A stretch of DNA of 64,000 nt, from contig JAANDG010000327.1 in assembly GCA_036852015.1 (NCBI GenBank), positions 62,001 to 126,000 of the forward strand, written 5' to 3'. Every line of letters starts with the position of its first letter. Within the stretch, counting starts at the first letter, position 1. Below, one piece after another: positions 17,737 to 31,000 of the stretch. Source of the DNA: Pelodera strongyloides (lineage: Eukaryota; Nematoda; Chromadorea; Rhabditida; Rhabditidae). Under the pieces are notes generated by a model. It searched no databases. It saw nothing but the letters and a program-made list of their open reading frames with translations, and had not been told where the DNA came from. Both the position numbers and the translations under genes were made by a program.

Positions 17737-19642
17737 AAAAATAAAATTCCGTTTCGTTCACTCAAACAAAAAAGTAAGCTCTTCTTTATATAATAACATT
17801 CTATGTAAATGGGATATAAAACAAAATAGGCAGACAAAAGTGCTCACCGCCAAGAATCCCTATGAGATCCCGTATAAACGGATCTTACATTTTCCGTGTT
17901 TTCCATCTCAAACTGAGGCGGATCGTCAAGAATTGGCGATCTTGGGACACGAATGTACGGTAGCATCTAAAATACAGTTTGGCAAGTGCGCCCGCGTTAC
18001 AACGTCAAATATGCCATTGGCGCGCGCCGAAGTGTGCGAGAGTGCCGCAGTTCATGTGCAAGTTTTTCTGAATGTACGGTACGATACGAGTGATATACCA
18101 GCGTAAAAGGAATGAGAAAAAAATAAGAAATATCATTGTCATTTAAATCGAAATACCGGTCAGCAGTTTTTGAAACACATCGAGTACACCAGCATTCTTA
18201 TGCAGCCTATGCAAATGGCAATAAAATAGAATAAAAAAATCGAGCTAAATTCAAGCAAATTAGAACAAATACGTGAGAATTCAGTTGTCCTCGATGCGTT
18301 TCAAAAACCGTTCGGTATTTCGCTTTAACAAAAAATGTTCTATGCAACATGAACAGCCTCTAATTACCGGAGTTGAATTATTCAGGCTAAAGACAAACCG
18401 ACAATGCCAATACAACCATATACACTAACAATTTCTTGTAAAATATAGCGTAAAAATGAAAACCCGACATTGCTCCATTCACATTTAAAAAGACTCGTTT
18501 TACATTCGAACAACACAGGGCAACTTTGATTTGCTTTGTAGATAAAACAGTGACATCTAAAGTACGATTAAGCAGCATAAAGTAAAAAAAAAAACAACCA
18601 TAAAGATTACTAACAGTAAGAATTAGGTTCACAGTTCACATAATTCATAATATACATAATGGTCTTGATCAAAAATTGTGCAAGAGGTCCTAGTTTACTC
18701 GGAATGGTAAGTGAGCCAAGTACATTGAAATAAAATAAAATGTATCCAATATGTCCAGGATGATCTTATATACCGAGTTAAGTAGAATGTACGTAACTGC
18801 AGCTGGCAGGCTGGCACTGTATGACCAAGTTTTCATGAACAAAGAGCCCACAGCTGTATCTGTATTGCAGCCCGGTGTTCAACATGTGTTTCCCATTTTG
18901 TTTTTGAAAATTAGTTGCCGGTCAGTTTTTGAAAGTGATTTTGAACAATGTCTCCGTTTCCTGAATTTTTTACTACTCACGATCAGAAAGTAGAAAATTA
19001 TATTGCGAACTCACTATTCAACTCTCCTCCTGTGCTTTTCTAGATATATCTTTTGACTTAATTTAACCATGAAACTACTATTCTTTACTTGTCAATCAAA
19101 ATTTTTTGTGTGTACATAATAAAATAGCATAAGTGTGTACATAATAAAATAGCATAAGTGAAGCATATAAAATTAAAGAAGGTTGAATGGCAAATATAGG
19201 AAAAGAGTTGTATTTTTTTGTTAGAAAACGAAAATAACTCGAAACCAGCTGCGAAACAGCTGGTTGAACTCTTTTAGTTCTACTTTTGTTAGGTTTTCAA
19301 TGGATTCAAGGTCATCAGCAATTTTTCAAGTTGACAAAATCAAAAATCTCATTTTCCCGCCAAATTGTTGCTGATTAGTTTGTATAATTTGCGTAATGGT
19401 TGCATAACAATGGTATACATGTATTCTAATTTCTCATTTGAATTTTTAATTTTGTGTGGGTTTGAGAGCAGAAGTAAACGCATATAGAGATGAATATAAG
19501 CAAAGGTCACAGACCCAAGTAGGAAACATGCAGTTAATTCAGTAAAAAGTAAGAACTACATTTAATGGACTTCGTTTAAATAAGAATAGTGTTTTATTAG
19601 CTGACCCTAATGGTCGAAGTGTAAGGATAAGGCCTAGACAAT
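17737..19642. other. Intergenic with family A MITE
   Basis: A family A MITE occupies 18146-18325 (left CGAAATACCGGTCAG, right CGGTATTTCGCTTTAA). A GCGCCCGCG/GGCGCGCGCC patch lies at 17990-18040. No supported gene. Confidence 0.4.
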
Positions 19643-19789
19643 ACAACTTCTGACTGATCTAGCTACTCTTGATCTTGATACACCGCGCACTGCGTTTCCT
19701 AATTAGATTTAAGTTTATTTGAACTTTTTTCGAAAAAGTGCAACTAATTTGCAACTTACTAGAGTAGCTAGCTACGAGTCGGAAGTTGT
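19643..19789. mobile_element. Inverted-repeat element
   Basis: ACAACTTCTGACTGATCTAG on the left pairs with CTAGCTACGAGTCGGAAGTTGT on the right around an AT-rich core. No second copy was seen in this window. Confidence 0.6.
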
Positions 19790-19910
19790 CAGAAATGTAC
19801 GCTATCAGCTATCATTTGTGGGACCGCATCAAAGAACAGATAAATGACATGGTGATATCTAGAGGAAGATCCACCCTATCGATAGTGATGATTATCCTCA
19901 AATTAGTTAA

Positions 19911-20092
19911 AGCGAAATACCGGCCGGTTTTTGAAACACATCGAGTACACCATCATTCTTTTGCGGCTTATGCAAATGAACATGAATACATAAATTAGAA
20001 TAAAAAATAGAGCGAAATTCGAGCAACTTTGCATAATTACGTAAGAAATCAGCTGTCCACGATGTGTTTCAAAAACCGGCCGGTATTTCGCT
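19911..20092. mobile_element. TTAA MITE, family A
   Basis: Complete, with TTAA flanks; AGCGAAATACCGGCCGG and complementary terminus. Confidence 0.85.
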
Positions 20093-20305
20093 TTAAATTT
20101 TCAATTATGAATGCTGCTTTAGCATACATTATTTAGTCGAATAAATTATATAAAATGACCGTATGACCTGCGTTCGTAAGGATCATAGAAATATTTATGT
20201 AACTCAATTTAATTCAAATTCATGTAAAATTTAATGGTACAGACTTAGTGTTTACTTTGGGAATTTTAAAAATTAAGCGACCGGTAAAGGTGGATTTTTT
20301 TTTAG

Positions 20306-20602
20306 TGTTTCAATAAAATTACAAATAAGTTGAAAATTAGTTATGTTGTTATAGTCTATAGTTATAAAAGTCAAGACCGAGTTCAAGACGACAAATTCAA
20401 AACACTAAATAACGCTGAAACAAAACAATATTTTAGCACTTTCTTATCAGCTGAACATAAAACTTACATTGTAATAAAAATTCGTAATGGATATTTTTAT
20501 GAATGTTCAAAAGGTTCAGTTCCAACTTTGAGAGAAGGTAATAACCACATCAAAGTTCCTAATGTATGTGTTACGAAATGGCTGTTTGAAATTCTATGGT
20601 AA
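20306..20602 (+). CDS. Unrecognised terminal-exon-like open frame
   Basis: Ninety-eight codons after a strong poly-T acceptor (TTTTTTTTTAG) and ending in TAA. It reads like real protein (SYVVIVYSYKSQDR, TYIVIKIRNGYFYECSKGS, VPNVCVTKWLFEILW) and its codons are more AT-rich than neighbouring genes. No upstream exon was found and no start ATG. It may be the last exon of a decayed gene or an imported fragment. No family is recognised. Confidence 0.3.
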   Translation, partial: CFNKITNKLKISYVVIVYSYKSQDRVQDDKFKTLNNAETKQYFSTFLSAEHKTYIVIKIRNGYFYECSKGSVPTLREGNNHIKVPNVCVTKWLFEILW

Positions 20603-20703
20603 CGTAACAATCACGTATGCAAACGTAAGAATAATCAATGATAAATTTTTAGTTTATTGGTAGTTTATATGTTCCTTTTTAAATTTAAATTTAATATATT
20701 AAT

Positions 20704-23700
20704 TTATGCAATAGGTGGCACGGGCGGTGCATTAGGTGGAGTTTCTGGTCTCATATATCCGTTCGGTCTTCCATAGCTATTATCATTTTGCTGCGGCGCA
20801 GCATCTTCTGCTGCATTCGGCCTTCCATAGCTGTTGTGATTTTGCTGCGACGCAGCATCTTCTGCTGCGTGTGACATCATAAATGGTGGAACTGGCGGGG
20901 CCTCTGAAATGAGTGTTTTACATGCAAATGAACAAGGTTTTATTGTGTTCTGTATCTGTATGAGACGAGCATACAAAAAGCAAATATAGATAAAACTGTG
21001 CTGAAACGCGTGAAGGTTCAGATTTTTATTTTTTTACACTTGCTATTTGGTTACCTGGTATAGGTGGTGGTCCTTGTCCGTTGTCATGTGGCATATCTGG
21101 AGTAGATTCGAAGTCGCTGTCTGTAAGTTTAAATATGATTGGAGATTGTATTTTTGATCATAGAAGCGTGACAATAGTCGTTGCTGTAGAGGGTATGATA
21201 CGATATGCAATGTTTTGATGCAGCAGCGCGCGGTTTGAATTAATTAATCACCAGAAGACGTCGATCAATTTGTCATCTGGAACTTTGAGCCTACTGCTCA
21301 GGACTTCTGCGGAACATGTCATAAGCAAACATTGAAAATGTATTTTCACCCTTGAATAAAGGTGCGCGCTCTTGAAGCGTAAACGATTTTGTAAATAAAA
21401 CAATTTATATAAATATTAGCTTACGATTCTTGATCAGCCGGTTGACTCGTCCAGCGTTGTGTCTGTTCACGGCCACCTTTTTCATTGTAACTGTTCCATC
21501 CGGATGCGTGGTTTTTATTATGACAAATCTGAAAAGTAAAATAATGAAAGGGTCAGGATAAAATAAAAATCTAATTTTCATGCACTCTACATGCATAGCT
21601 TACTTATAAGTTGAGGATGTCGCAGCCTACTTTGTGAATTTTTCTTTAGCGAAAAATATACTGTCGTTGTCTAGATGTTATTAAAATAAATTAAGATCAA
21701 AAATTAAAGCCCATCAAAACTTAATATATTACTAAAATACGTACCTACGGTACATTGGATCTCTTCGTCTCTTTTCTTCTTCAGATAATTTCTGAAATTC
21801 CATGTCTCTGGAAGGTTGGGCTACGGGCTTGGGTTCAGGTTCAGGCGTCGGTTCAGGAATCGGTTCCGGTTCGGGCTCCGGTTCAGGCTCCGGTACAGGC
21901 TCTGGTGTAGGCTCTGGTTCGGGACTGGGTTCTGGTACCGGTTCTGGTGAACGCTCAGGTATAGGCACAGGTTCAGGCTCTGGAGTTGGTTCAGGGGTGG
22001 GCTCTGGTGCCGGTACTGGCTAGAATAATGTCAAGTGAGAGAACGAACCAGAAGTTCATGATTTATTATAAATTGTTGGTAGTACCAAGCGTCATATAGG
22101 TTTATAAATGCAAAAAATATACCATCGGCTCCGGTTCAGGCATAGGATCTACAACTGGTTCCGGTACAGGCTCTGGAGTGGGCTCTGGTACCGGCTCTGG
22201 CATTGGTGTAGGTGGTGTCACGTAAGTTGCCTGAAATCAAAAAGTTATATTCTCATCAATATTTTTTTTTTTCGCAGAAGATTTAATAAAGCTAAAATTC
22301 AATATTATCGCATGAAAAAGTCTACAAGGTCAAGCGTTTTGACGACTCCTTATGTTAGGAAGTCGTAGCGTGGAAAGCCTCGCATCCTTTTTTGAAAATA
22401 AGAAATTAACCTTATCCATATAGCCTGGTGGTGCCGATCGAAAGTGTAAGTCGAAGTTTAAGTTCATGCTGGCAACCTGAATGTGAAAACGATGGAGCGT
22501 CAGTTTCATTATAAAGAAACTTCGTTGGTGGGTAATCGTTTTTGAAGCCACCGTTCAAGTTCTTCATAAATATAATATTTCATTTGCGTACATTGAAAAA
22601 AATGCGCACATTTTATCTAATAATATCCCCGTATCAGATTAACAAGAACAATACAATATTGTATAAGGTTTGTGTCGCGTGATTTTTCATATCATTTCCT
22701 GGGATTCATTTTTTATATATATATTTTTAATGGGGTTTGCAAGTGTGCTGAAAATTTACCGTATCTTGGAACTACACGACAACATTTTTTAAATGTTTCA
22801 TATTAGCAGTTTTCGTGCAGAAATACGGTAGTAATGACAGAATCACACCGAATTTTTGGGAAGCTTGCAAACCCCATAACATTGAATAGCTGAACTACCT
22901 GTTCATTACTAGGGTTCATCAAGAGCGTGGGTTGTGGATCAGTTGGTTGCGCATAAGCATTAGCATTTGGAGTTGAAGCAACTGGTAACAGCGGACTAGA
23001 AGTTGCGTACGCTTGTTGCTGCATCGGTGCAACTGGGTACCCTTGCTGTTGAATCGGCGCAACATTGTATAACTGCTGTGGTCCCTGAGCCACTGGATAT
23101 GTTTGCTGCCCCAATTGTTCGTTTTGTTGCTGTCCCACATATGCTGCTTGTGGTTTTTGCTGCTGTTTTGCTGCCAAAACCAGCTCCATTATCGATCGAA
23201 GTTTCTCTAATAATACAGGGATTGCAGACAGTTCTACAGCAGACAAAGGCATTACATTGCGACTTGCAGGCTGTTGAATAGCAGAATATTGTTGTCCAGT
23301 TGCATAATTAGGTTGTGGCGCAACATAAGTTGCAGATTGTGGAGCAGCATAAGTGACAGGTTGTGGCGCAGCATAAGTGGCAGGTTGTGGCGCAGCATAA
23401 GTGGCAGGTTGTGGAGCAGCATATGTCGGTTGATTGTTGTACGCTGCTGTCTGATATTGTTGTGATGCTTGGCTACCAGTACCTACACCACTTGCTGCTG
23501 CGAAGCCTTGGGTAGCGGCAAACTGCTGTGCCGCAGTTTCTGGTAACTGTCCTTGTGGCGCTCCAATAGGCGCTGGCATATCAGCCGCTAACCCACTGGG
23601 TGGTATCAAGGAACTTGGCAGTGTTCCAAATTGCACATTTCGCGAATCTCTTTTTAGAAACGGTCTTTCATGCTCATCTGGATCAAAGTCAGAAATACTG

Positions 23701-24255
23701 GCCGGATGTGAATAATTGATTTTCTCCAATATATGAGATAGAAGTAGAAAATCGGAAGCGTTGAAGGGAATTTGAGACAGATCGATAAATGTTCCATCAA
23801 AAGTTGATGATTTGTCAGCGCTTGTGGATTGCTCAAGTAGCGAGGGTTCGCGGGACTGAAATAAAAAATTTAGCTTCTATGAAATACGCAAGTCAAAAAA
23901 AGTTATGTGTGTGGGTGCTGCGTCTCGTTTCTTTAGCAGTTTTTTTTCAAACAAAATCCAATACCGATGTTTCAAACTAAACTAATAAGCGAAAAGTATA
24001 TCAGTGGTATAGTTCGTCTACGGTTCCTTTGTCCTGAAAACTGTGAAAACTGAAACTAAAGTAAACCCGAAAATGAACAACAAAAACTTTTAACGAGGAA
24101 CTATTTTCTTGTTACCAGTTATTATAAAGTATGGATGAATGCTAGGAAACAAGCGCACAAACCTTTGGCGTAGCTACCTGCGAGCTATCCTCTATAACAA
24201 ACAGAAGTAGCAGCAAATAGGCGGTTTTATACGGGAGCCTTCCTCGTATCCGCAT
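20704..24255 (-). CDS. Secreted Gln/Pro-rich protein with Pro-Glu repeats
   Basis: Exons on the minus strand: 24255-24163, 23855-22899, 22476-22411, 22230-22123, 22019-21745, 21528-21425, 21120-21055, 20903-20704; all phases agree, giving 622 residues. Exon 1 encodes a signal peptide ([19 protein letters not shown]). Exon 2 is Gln/Ala/Pro-rich with five tandem units of the type TYAAPQPA, then Gln-rich YPVAP/MQQQ stretches, a prion-like composition. Exons 4 and 5 are Pro-Glu repeats ([11 protein letters not shown]...). A short charged segment [17 protein letters not shown] links to a C-terminal part with two copies of AAEDAAxQQNxNSYGRPN and PPVPP ends. This fits an extracellular matrix, cuticle or eggshell protein, but no named family is recognised. 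Introns carry elements at 21236 and 22729. Confidence 0.85.
21236..21393 (+). repeat. Dispersed peptide-coding repeat, copy 1
   Basis: Opposite strand to the host gene, in its intron. It reads [19 protein letters not shown] then FCGTCHK and a stop, followed by TGAATAAAGGTGCGCGCTC. A homologous copy lies at 52240-52052 on the minus strand. Confidence 0.65.
22729..22880. mobile_element. Inverted-repeat element, family D
   Basis: AATGGGGTTTGCAAG at left and CTTGCAAACCCCATAACATT at right; it sits immediately beside the 3' end of the large Gln-rich exon (22899). Confidence 0.7.
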
Positions 24256-25046
24256 TTAATAAAACCTTCTCAGAAGCAGTTTCGTAGAATAATTTAGAAA
24301 CTCGTCGGAAAATATTTTTGTGAAGGACAAGGAAGTATTTCAATAAAAGCACTGTCGTTGAAATTTTGAAACTTGTTGAATTCCAGCTTATTTTCGACAC
24401 AGTTCAGCAAATGATTCGCTCAATAATAATCAAGAGTTCATATTGGAAATGTTACTTATCTATATAAGTAGTATCACTATCAATTATATCATCTCACGGC
24501 TTTTTCTTTTTGGCGGAACGAGAAAAGTATTCGCTCTTGGAAGAAAGTCAAATTTAATAACTGCTCGTAAAATCAGGAATTTGCGAAAGCAAATAGTACG
24601 AAAAACTACATTTGACGATTCCTCGTTCGAAATACTTATGATATGATTCATGAAAAAAAAAATGTATATTTCCATCACAGTGATCGGCCTATACCGTAAT
24701 CATGCAGCAAATTTTTCACTACTACTACGATATACTTTCTTTATAATACAGATATTCATTGAAATACGTTTCTTTAGCTTGTTTACAGACTAATAACGCG
24801 CAATCAATCCTTTCTAGTATGTAAATTGCATGTAAATGTCAAATATGCAAAAATGATACCTGGATATTTAGAAAAAGAAATCACTAGTGCTGTATATATT
24901 TATTCACCCTACTACTAACTTCCCCCTCACACTATCTACTAACCCTTATACTACCTATTCATACTAATTAATACTAACCCGACTGACTACTTACTATACT
25001 AACTATCAAATATCAATCAATACTAACAAATTACTAACAAAACACC
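24256..25046. other. Divergent spacer with ACTAAC-rich tract
   Basis: Shared upstream region of the minus-strand secreted-protein gene and the plus-strand RNase H gene. 24905-25040 is rich in CTACTAAC/ATACTAAC words running up to the start codon at 25047; no acceptor precedes that ATG. Confidence 0.45.
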
Positions 25047-28000
25047 ATGTGGAAAGTTGCAGGAAATTTGTTTTCTAGACTTTCGCGCTCGGGATCCGCC
25101 ACTGAATCTGGTAAACAAATCACAATTATTATTATATATTGATATAATATATAGAATAAAATAAAATGAGATGGTAAAAACGGCGCCAGGTGAAAATTGG
25201 GAAAGTGGAAACCCATTCCGTAGTATGGTTTGTAACTTGGGGTCGCACCACTTCGGTAGACAAGAGAGGACTGCGTAACTAGCACTGCGTAACATATACT
25301 CAAATTTGCGTATCTGCCTACATACTACACTGCCATAATCGCTTACTTATGGAAAAGAGAACTAACTGTATAATATAGTATTTATGGTATGCTTTCACGC
25401 ACTTTCGCATGCGAAACTGTCATCCATGTTATCGCACTTCCGCACAGTAGAATTTTACCTACAGTAGGCAATTTACAATCACCTCCAGCGTTTTTGCATA
25501 ACCTAATGTAAGACTGCTAGAAAACGGAAAGTGAGCTTGGATGGTACTTTCGCGGCGAATTCGCGCGAAAGTGTAACATAATTTTTTTCAGCAGGCAGGC
25601 ATTCATCCCGTTCTACGAGAAGTAGAAGCTTGTCCAACGATCCACTAACATTATCAAACCGAGAGGGAATAAAAGAGTTTCAACGAAGACCCCAGGTAAA
25701 CTCTTCCTAACTTCGTTGAGAGTCCGGTGGTCAAGGAAACTTTATTGTTGGAGTGCTGATAAGTTGACCACTACGTGATTAACCAACACCCGTTACGTTA
25801 TTACGAATTCGGTGTTCAGTCCAGCCCTTACGAAATAAACAAATGTTTTGTTATAATAACCAGTTATGATCACTAAATTGCATACAAAAGCCTACAGAAC
25901 TAAAATATACAGGACACTGAAATTCGTTAGGAATGCATAATTGTTTTCAGTTATTCGAAGTGCTCAGTCCATCTACACCTGATCAAACTGCTCTACCTGC
26001 TGAGCAACTTTTGCTCAACAATTCTTCACGTGGAAATAGAGCTCAAAGTTATAGTCCGAGGCAATACGGTGCGAGTTAAAATAAGAAAAAAAAACACAAT
26101 AACAAATGTTTATTACAACAGGATCGCATTTCAAAAAAATCCTTTTAAGAAGTGAACGAACTGAAACCAAAAACCTAGAACCGGCCGGAACGTGTCTTTC
26201 AGGTGCGGGACCCGCGCGGAGTCCAGTTCTCTTGCGGAGTTCTCTTGCGAATACGGGCCTAACCTTAACCCTGTTTTTAGGTTTCGACGAGGAGCACAAC
26301 AATAACACGGTGCCATTCAATCAGCAGTTTCCTCATGATACAATTGTAGTGAGTTTTCTTTGATATCGACATCGACATAGTGGCTCCGCCGTGGTGCTCA
26401 ACAGGCGCATATCTGTGGTTGAGTGCGCGGGAGAAAACAGAAAACCCGCTTTCGATATCTATACTATACGCTTCTTGCTCTTGCACATTTCGTTGTCAAA
26501 TCATAAATCGATCGATAATTATGTTATTTTCAAAGTAATTATGCTAATTATCTTGATAATTATCATATAATTAGGTCTACACTGACGGAAGTTGTGTGGA
26601 TAATCGAGCAAGTGGCTTTGGAATCTACTTTGGGGACGGACATCCACTGAATATGTGCGTTGATTTTGGTTGAAAAATGCAGTATGATTTGGCATGCAAA
26701 CCAAACCAATTTGCGTGAGAACCTTTCGGAAAACGCATCCCGAACGCGCCCTAATTCAGAACATTCTGGGCACATCACCTTTCGATTTATTGCACGAGCA
26801 AGGAATTGAATTTCTCTGCATAAAGTGGCATTCACATTCGAATCCCGTCCTGCGGCCGTACGCACGAACCCCGGGAATAGGCTCCCAGCTCCTAGTGGGA
26901 GGTGAGAGAAAGAAAGTGATCACACGAATCAGAGACACGCAGAGGCAAATTCTCCCAACCGCGGAGGCCCCCACTGTTCGTGCATACGGCCACTGGAGAT
27001 TCAGAAAACTGAAATTGAGAAACACTACGCTAGCATCATCCAATCCCAAGTTCTCGTTGATAGCGATGTTTATTGTCGGTGGGACACACCATGTGCATGC
27101 CGGCAGTTGGCAAGTTCGCATAAAGAATGCAGGCCATTTTTGTAAAATGAAAATTGCAAAATATAATTATCCAGGTCTCGTGCAATTCGTGGCCGTGAGC
27201 ACAATTCTGGACTCGCCGAGATTACCGGCGCGCAGACGGCGCTCGACAGCCTTCTACACTGGAACGAATACAAGTTGACATTTGTAGCCTGATCTTGCAG
27301 ATTGAAGCCGTTATTCTAGACTACTAAACCTGTTATTGAAGAAAAAATTGCCAAACTCACGAATTTAACAACTGTGAATATCATCACTTGTATGTTTTGT
27401 AAAGTTACTTGCAGGGGCCAGTACGTGATACTCCGCACTGACTATCTGGCTCTGATCACTGCGATGAATAAAGGAAATAATGGGCGATTTGCTGCAGAGT
27501 CGGTTTCAAAAATGATAATAAGTGATAACAAGTATTTTCAATTTACCAGTGTGAGCTAGCTATTTTGAATCTCAGTTCCAGATATGCGATCGCTCACATC
27601 TTATGCATTTAGCAAATGCACACATCACATGTAATATTTATGATATTTTGATGAGACTGTCTAAAGCGAAATACCGGCCGATTTTTGTAGCGCATCGTGG
27701 ACAACTGAATTCTTAAGTATTTTTGCTAAGTTACTCGAATTTAGGTTAGGTCGCGTTTTATTATAATTCATGTTCATTTGCATAAGCTGCATAACAGCAT
27801 AACTGCATAAGAATGATGGCGTGCTCGATGAGTTTCAGAAACCGGCAGGTATTTCGCTTTAACAAGGAAATAAATAACTTTATCTCAAAGCAAATTGTTT
27901 AGATACGACAAACTTCGCGAAATTGCTGCCGAGTTCCCAAAAGGTGTTGAATTTCAACATGTGAAGGGACACGCAAATGATCCTGGGAATGAAATGGTAG

Positions 28001-31000
28001 TACTATGCCCTAAGGGTGTCAGGTGGTGTTCAGTGGTGTCAGTCCAAGGACCCAAAGGTGTCAAAGAGTGCCCGGAAGTTTCATCCATAAAATCGAAAAT
28101 ATCTGTGTAATGTCAGATAGTTTATGAACGTCGGTCACATTCTATGACAAACGCTTCTTTAACCTCTAGTTGGTCTCGCTTCACGAGTTCATGAAATAAT
28201 CAAATGTTTGATTTTCAATGACCCGATATGAGCTGGAATCGAACCCTCGTCTATTGAGCAAGGACAGCGCGCTGTGCCACTACACTATGTAGTACTTTTT
28301 TTCCAAAGTCTGGGGAACATAGACCCTTTTCTAAAGAGGCCCATGGAAATATTATATTCCGTGAATAAATAACGCATGGGTATGCTGTTCACAAAACACG
28401 TGTTACATCACTTTAAATATTACTTGAAATTGATACGCAAAATATTGTCAGAAGTACTTTTGAGGCTACAACCTATAGATTGCATCCGCTCTCGTCCTCT
28501 GTACTACAATATGGCTTCCGTTCTTGCCCACGTTATCCTCTTGCATATGCAGGTTTTTGGTTACAGAAGCGTGCGGCCGGTGGGAATTGAACCCCCGAGC
28601 CTCTCACCGAGTGCAAGACACTTCGCGCTGCGCCACGCGATAACAGTAGCGGTTTTGAGTTATAAGGAGGTGACCCAATAGAGGACAACTTTGACACAGT
28701 TGTTTGTGTTTCTCGATATCTCTAGTTTATCACAAAATAAAAAAAAAGAAGTATAAAACCAGAAAAAATCTATTGTTCCGTTACACATGATGTTAATGTA
28801 AAAATGGCATACTGGGAGACTTCGATTATGGAAACGCTTTATTAGAAACGATTACGCAAACCAGTTTCATGGTCACTTTAAACGAAAAACAGCATTAGGT
28901 TTTCTTAAAACGATACAATTTTCTTATCTTCAACATTTATTTTTATTTTTATTCCTTTAGGCAGACCAGCTAGCTGGCCAAGCCACGTGTTGGGCCTCAC
29001 AAGGAAAACGAAGCCGCTCAGTTAGCCCAACAAGAGGAAGGTCCAGGGAACGGTATGAGATGTTTACTAGAATAATATTAATAGTAATACAAATGAGCCA
29101 CAATGAAGAGAAGAAACCCAAATTTTTAAAAGATTATGAGAGATATAAGTTAGGTTTGTTGGCGCATCCATATGGGCACATTACTGGCGCACTTTTGGCG
29201 CACCAGACGAGCTCATGTAGAAAATAGAATGGATTTGGACTACATAAATATAAATGGCTATATAAACCTTTGTTTTCTTCATTCAGAACAAACAGAAGAC
29301 AAAAACGGTCGCGTTCCGTCAGTTTGAATAGGTATTGCTTTTATTTTTGTTAATAATTGGGGTTTATACACGTGCAACATTTATATTTTCTGCTACTTTG
29401 TTCGTTCGTACTATAGAATTCCTCCTTCGTTCGTAAAAAGAGGAACGAAGTCGCGATAAATTCGTCATTTTTAGTTAAAAACAAATATTTTACCAATATG
29501 ATGTTACAGAAAAAAGTTCACATTTCTATTACTTGTCTTGGCACTGTATTTTTCTTCATATCTGCCTATAATTAATGAAAGGCAAAAAAAATGACTGCGT
29601 TCCCTTAATCTAAAAAATGTCGTGCGTTTAGAGTTTCTCGTGAGCCTGATTGCCTATTATTTAATGAGATGCATTTTCAGTCTTATTTAGGCAATTTATA
29701 GCCAAAGGGCCAATATTGTAAACAATGAAGAAGAAAAAAGCATAAATTAGGCTTGAATCCAACCATATTTCCTGCAAAATTTTTGAAAAATATAAAAATT
29801 CCAGGCCAGAAAGCGAATTGCGTGCATTTGTCCAGCCAGCTGAACCCGAAGATAGCCAAATAACATTTGGGCCTCAAAGGTGGGCTGTATACAAAATTGT
29901 TTGGATGTCCGCTCTCCCCTCCACCCAAAGCTAGTAGCAACGTGAAGGTGCACCACACTCTACGACAGTTAAAGCTTGAGATGTTGAACTACTTGGGGAT
30001 TTACTTCAGAGTCAATAAAAAATAGTACTTTGATAAGATTAAGCGAATTATCGCTAGATTTTGGAATGTACCTTGGACAACCGCATTCTTATCTTATTAT
30101 ATAAAGGAGAAGAGTTTGTCACGGGTTTGTTTTTATGTGCACAACGAAATCCCTTCATAAAGAAAATTCTTCGATCGAAAGAGTATACAAAACCTTTGTC
30201 GCTGGCGAGATTCGAACCCACAGCAGCACACAACCTCTCGATTCACAGTCCAACGCTCTACCGGTTGAGCTATGCTAGCTTATCATATCATATGGGTAGC
30301 AATATGCTCTACATAAGCACCGTCAATGGCAAATTTGCATGGTAGCATTAGTCGAGTGGAGATCCAAACTGATTATTATACGTTTCCACAATCAGAGACG
30401 TGTGAATGTAAGTGGCACGGAAGAGAAAGAGACGAGAGTTAACTTTTTACATTGTAGCAATTCTTTTTTTAAATAGGGAAACAATCGGCCGAAGGCCGAT
30501 TCCTCCAGTCGGAGAAGAGCCCGTAGGGCTCTTCGAACGGCTGGTGTATTTATAAATGATAAATCATTTATGCAATTATAAGTGAGGTCGAATTGGGATC
30601 GATTTTTGTTTTCTAATCATACTGATTTGCATAAAATGCATGGGAATGCAGCTGCTCAACGTATTTTAATAATGTTTTTTAAGACTATCCGAAAGTTAGT
30701 ATTTTCAATCGTTCAATTTATGTTATTCTAGCACAAAACAGGACGCATCTGATTCGGGCAGCTCCAGCGGATATGAAACAGAGGAAACGGAGAGTGAGTT
30801 AATAAATAGAGTAAAACTTTAGTGCGAAATGGGAATGTAGATAAAAAAATAGAGAGGGATGTTTTAAAAGTGGAGGTTATTGATTGATGTCAATAACTTA
30901 CTGGTGAAATGACTACCTTGTTTATTAGTTCCCATGTTTATATATACGGTGCTCTGAATATGCTAGAAAAACTAAAACAGTTGTATTTTTGATAAAACTA

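Noticed and set aside
26694..27278. 194-codon plus-strand open frame and 121-codon minus-strand frame
   Set aside because: They cover an intron that contains a GC-rich inverted repeat and overlap the genuine RNase H exon 27175-27273 in another frame.
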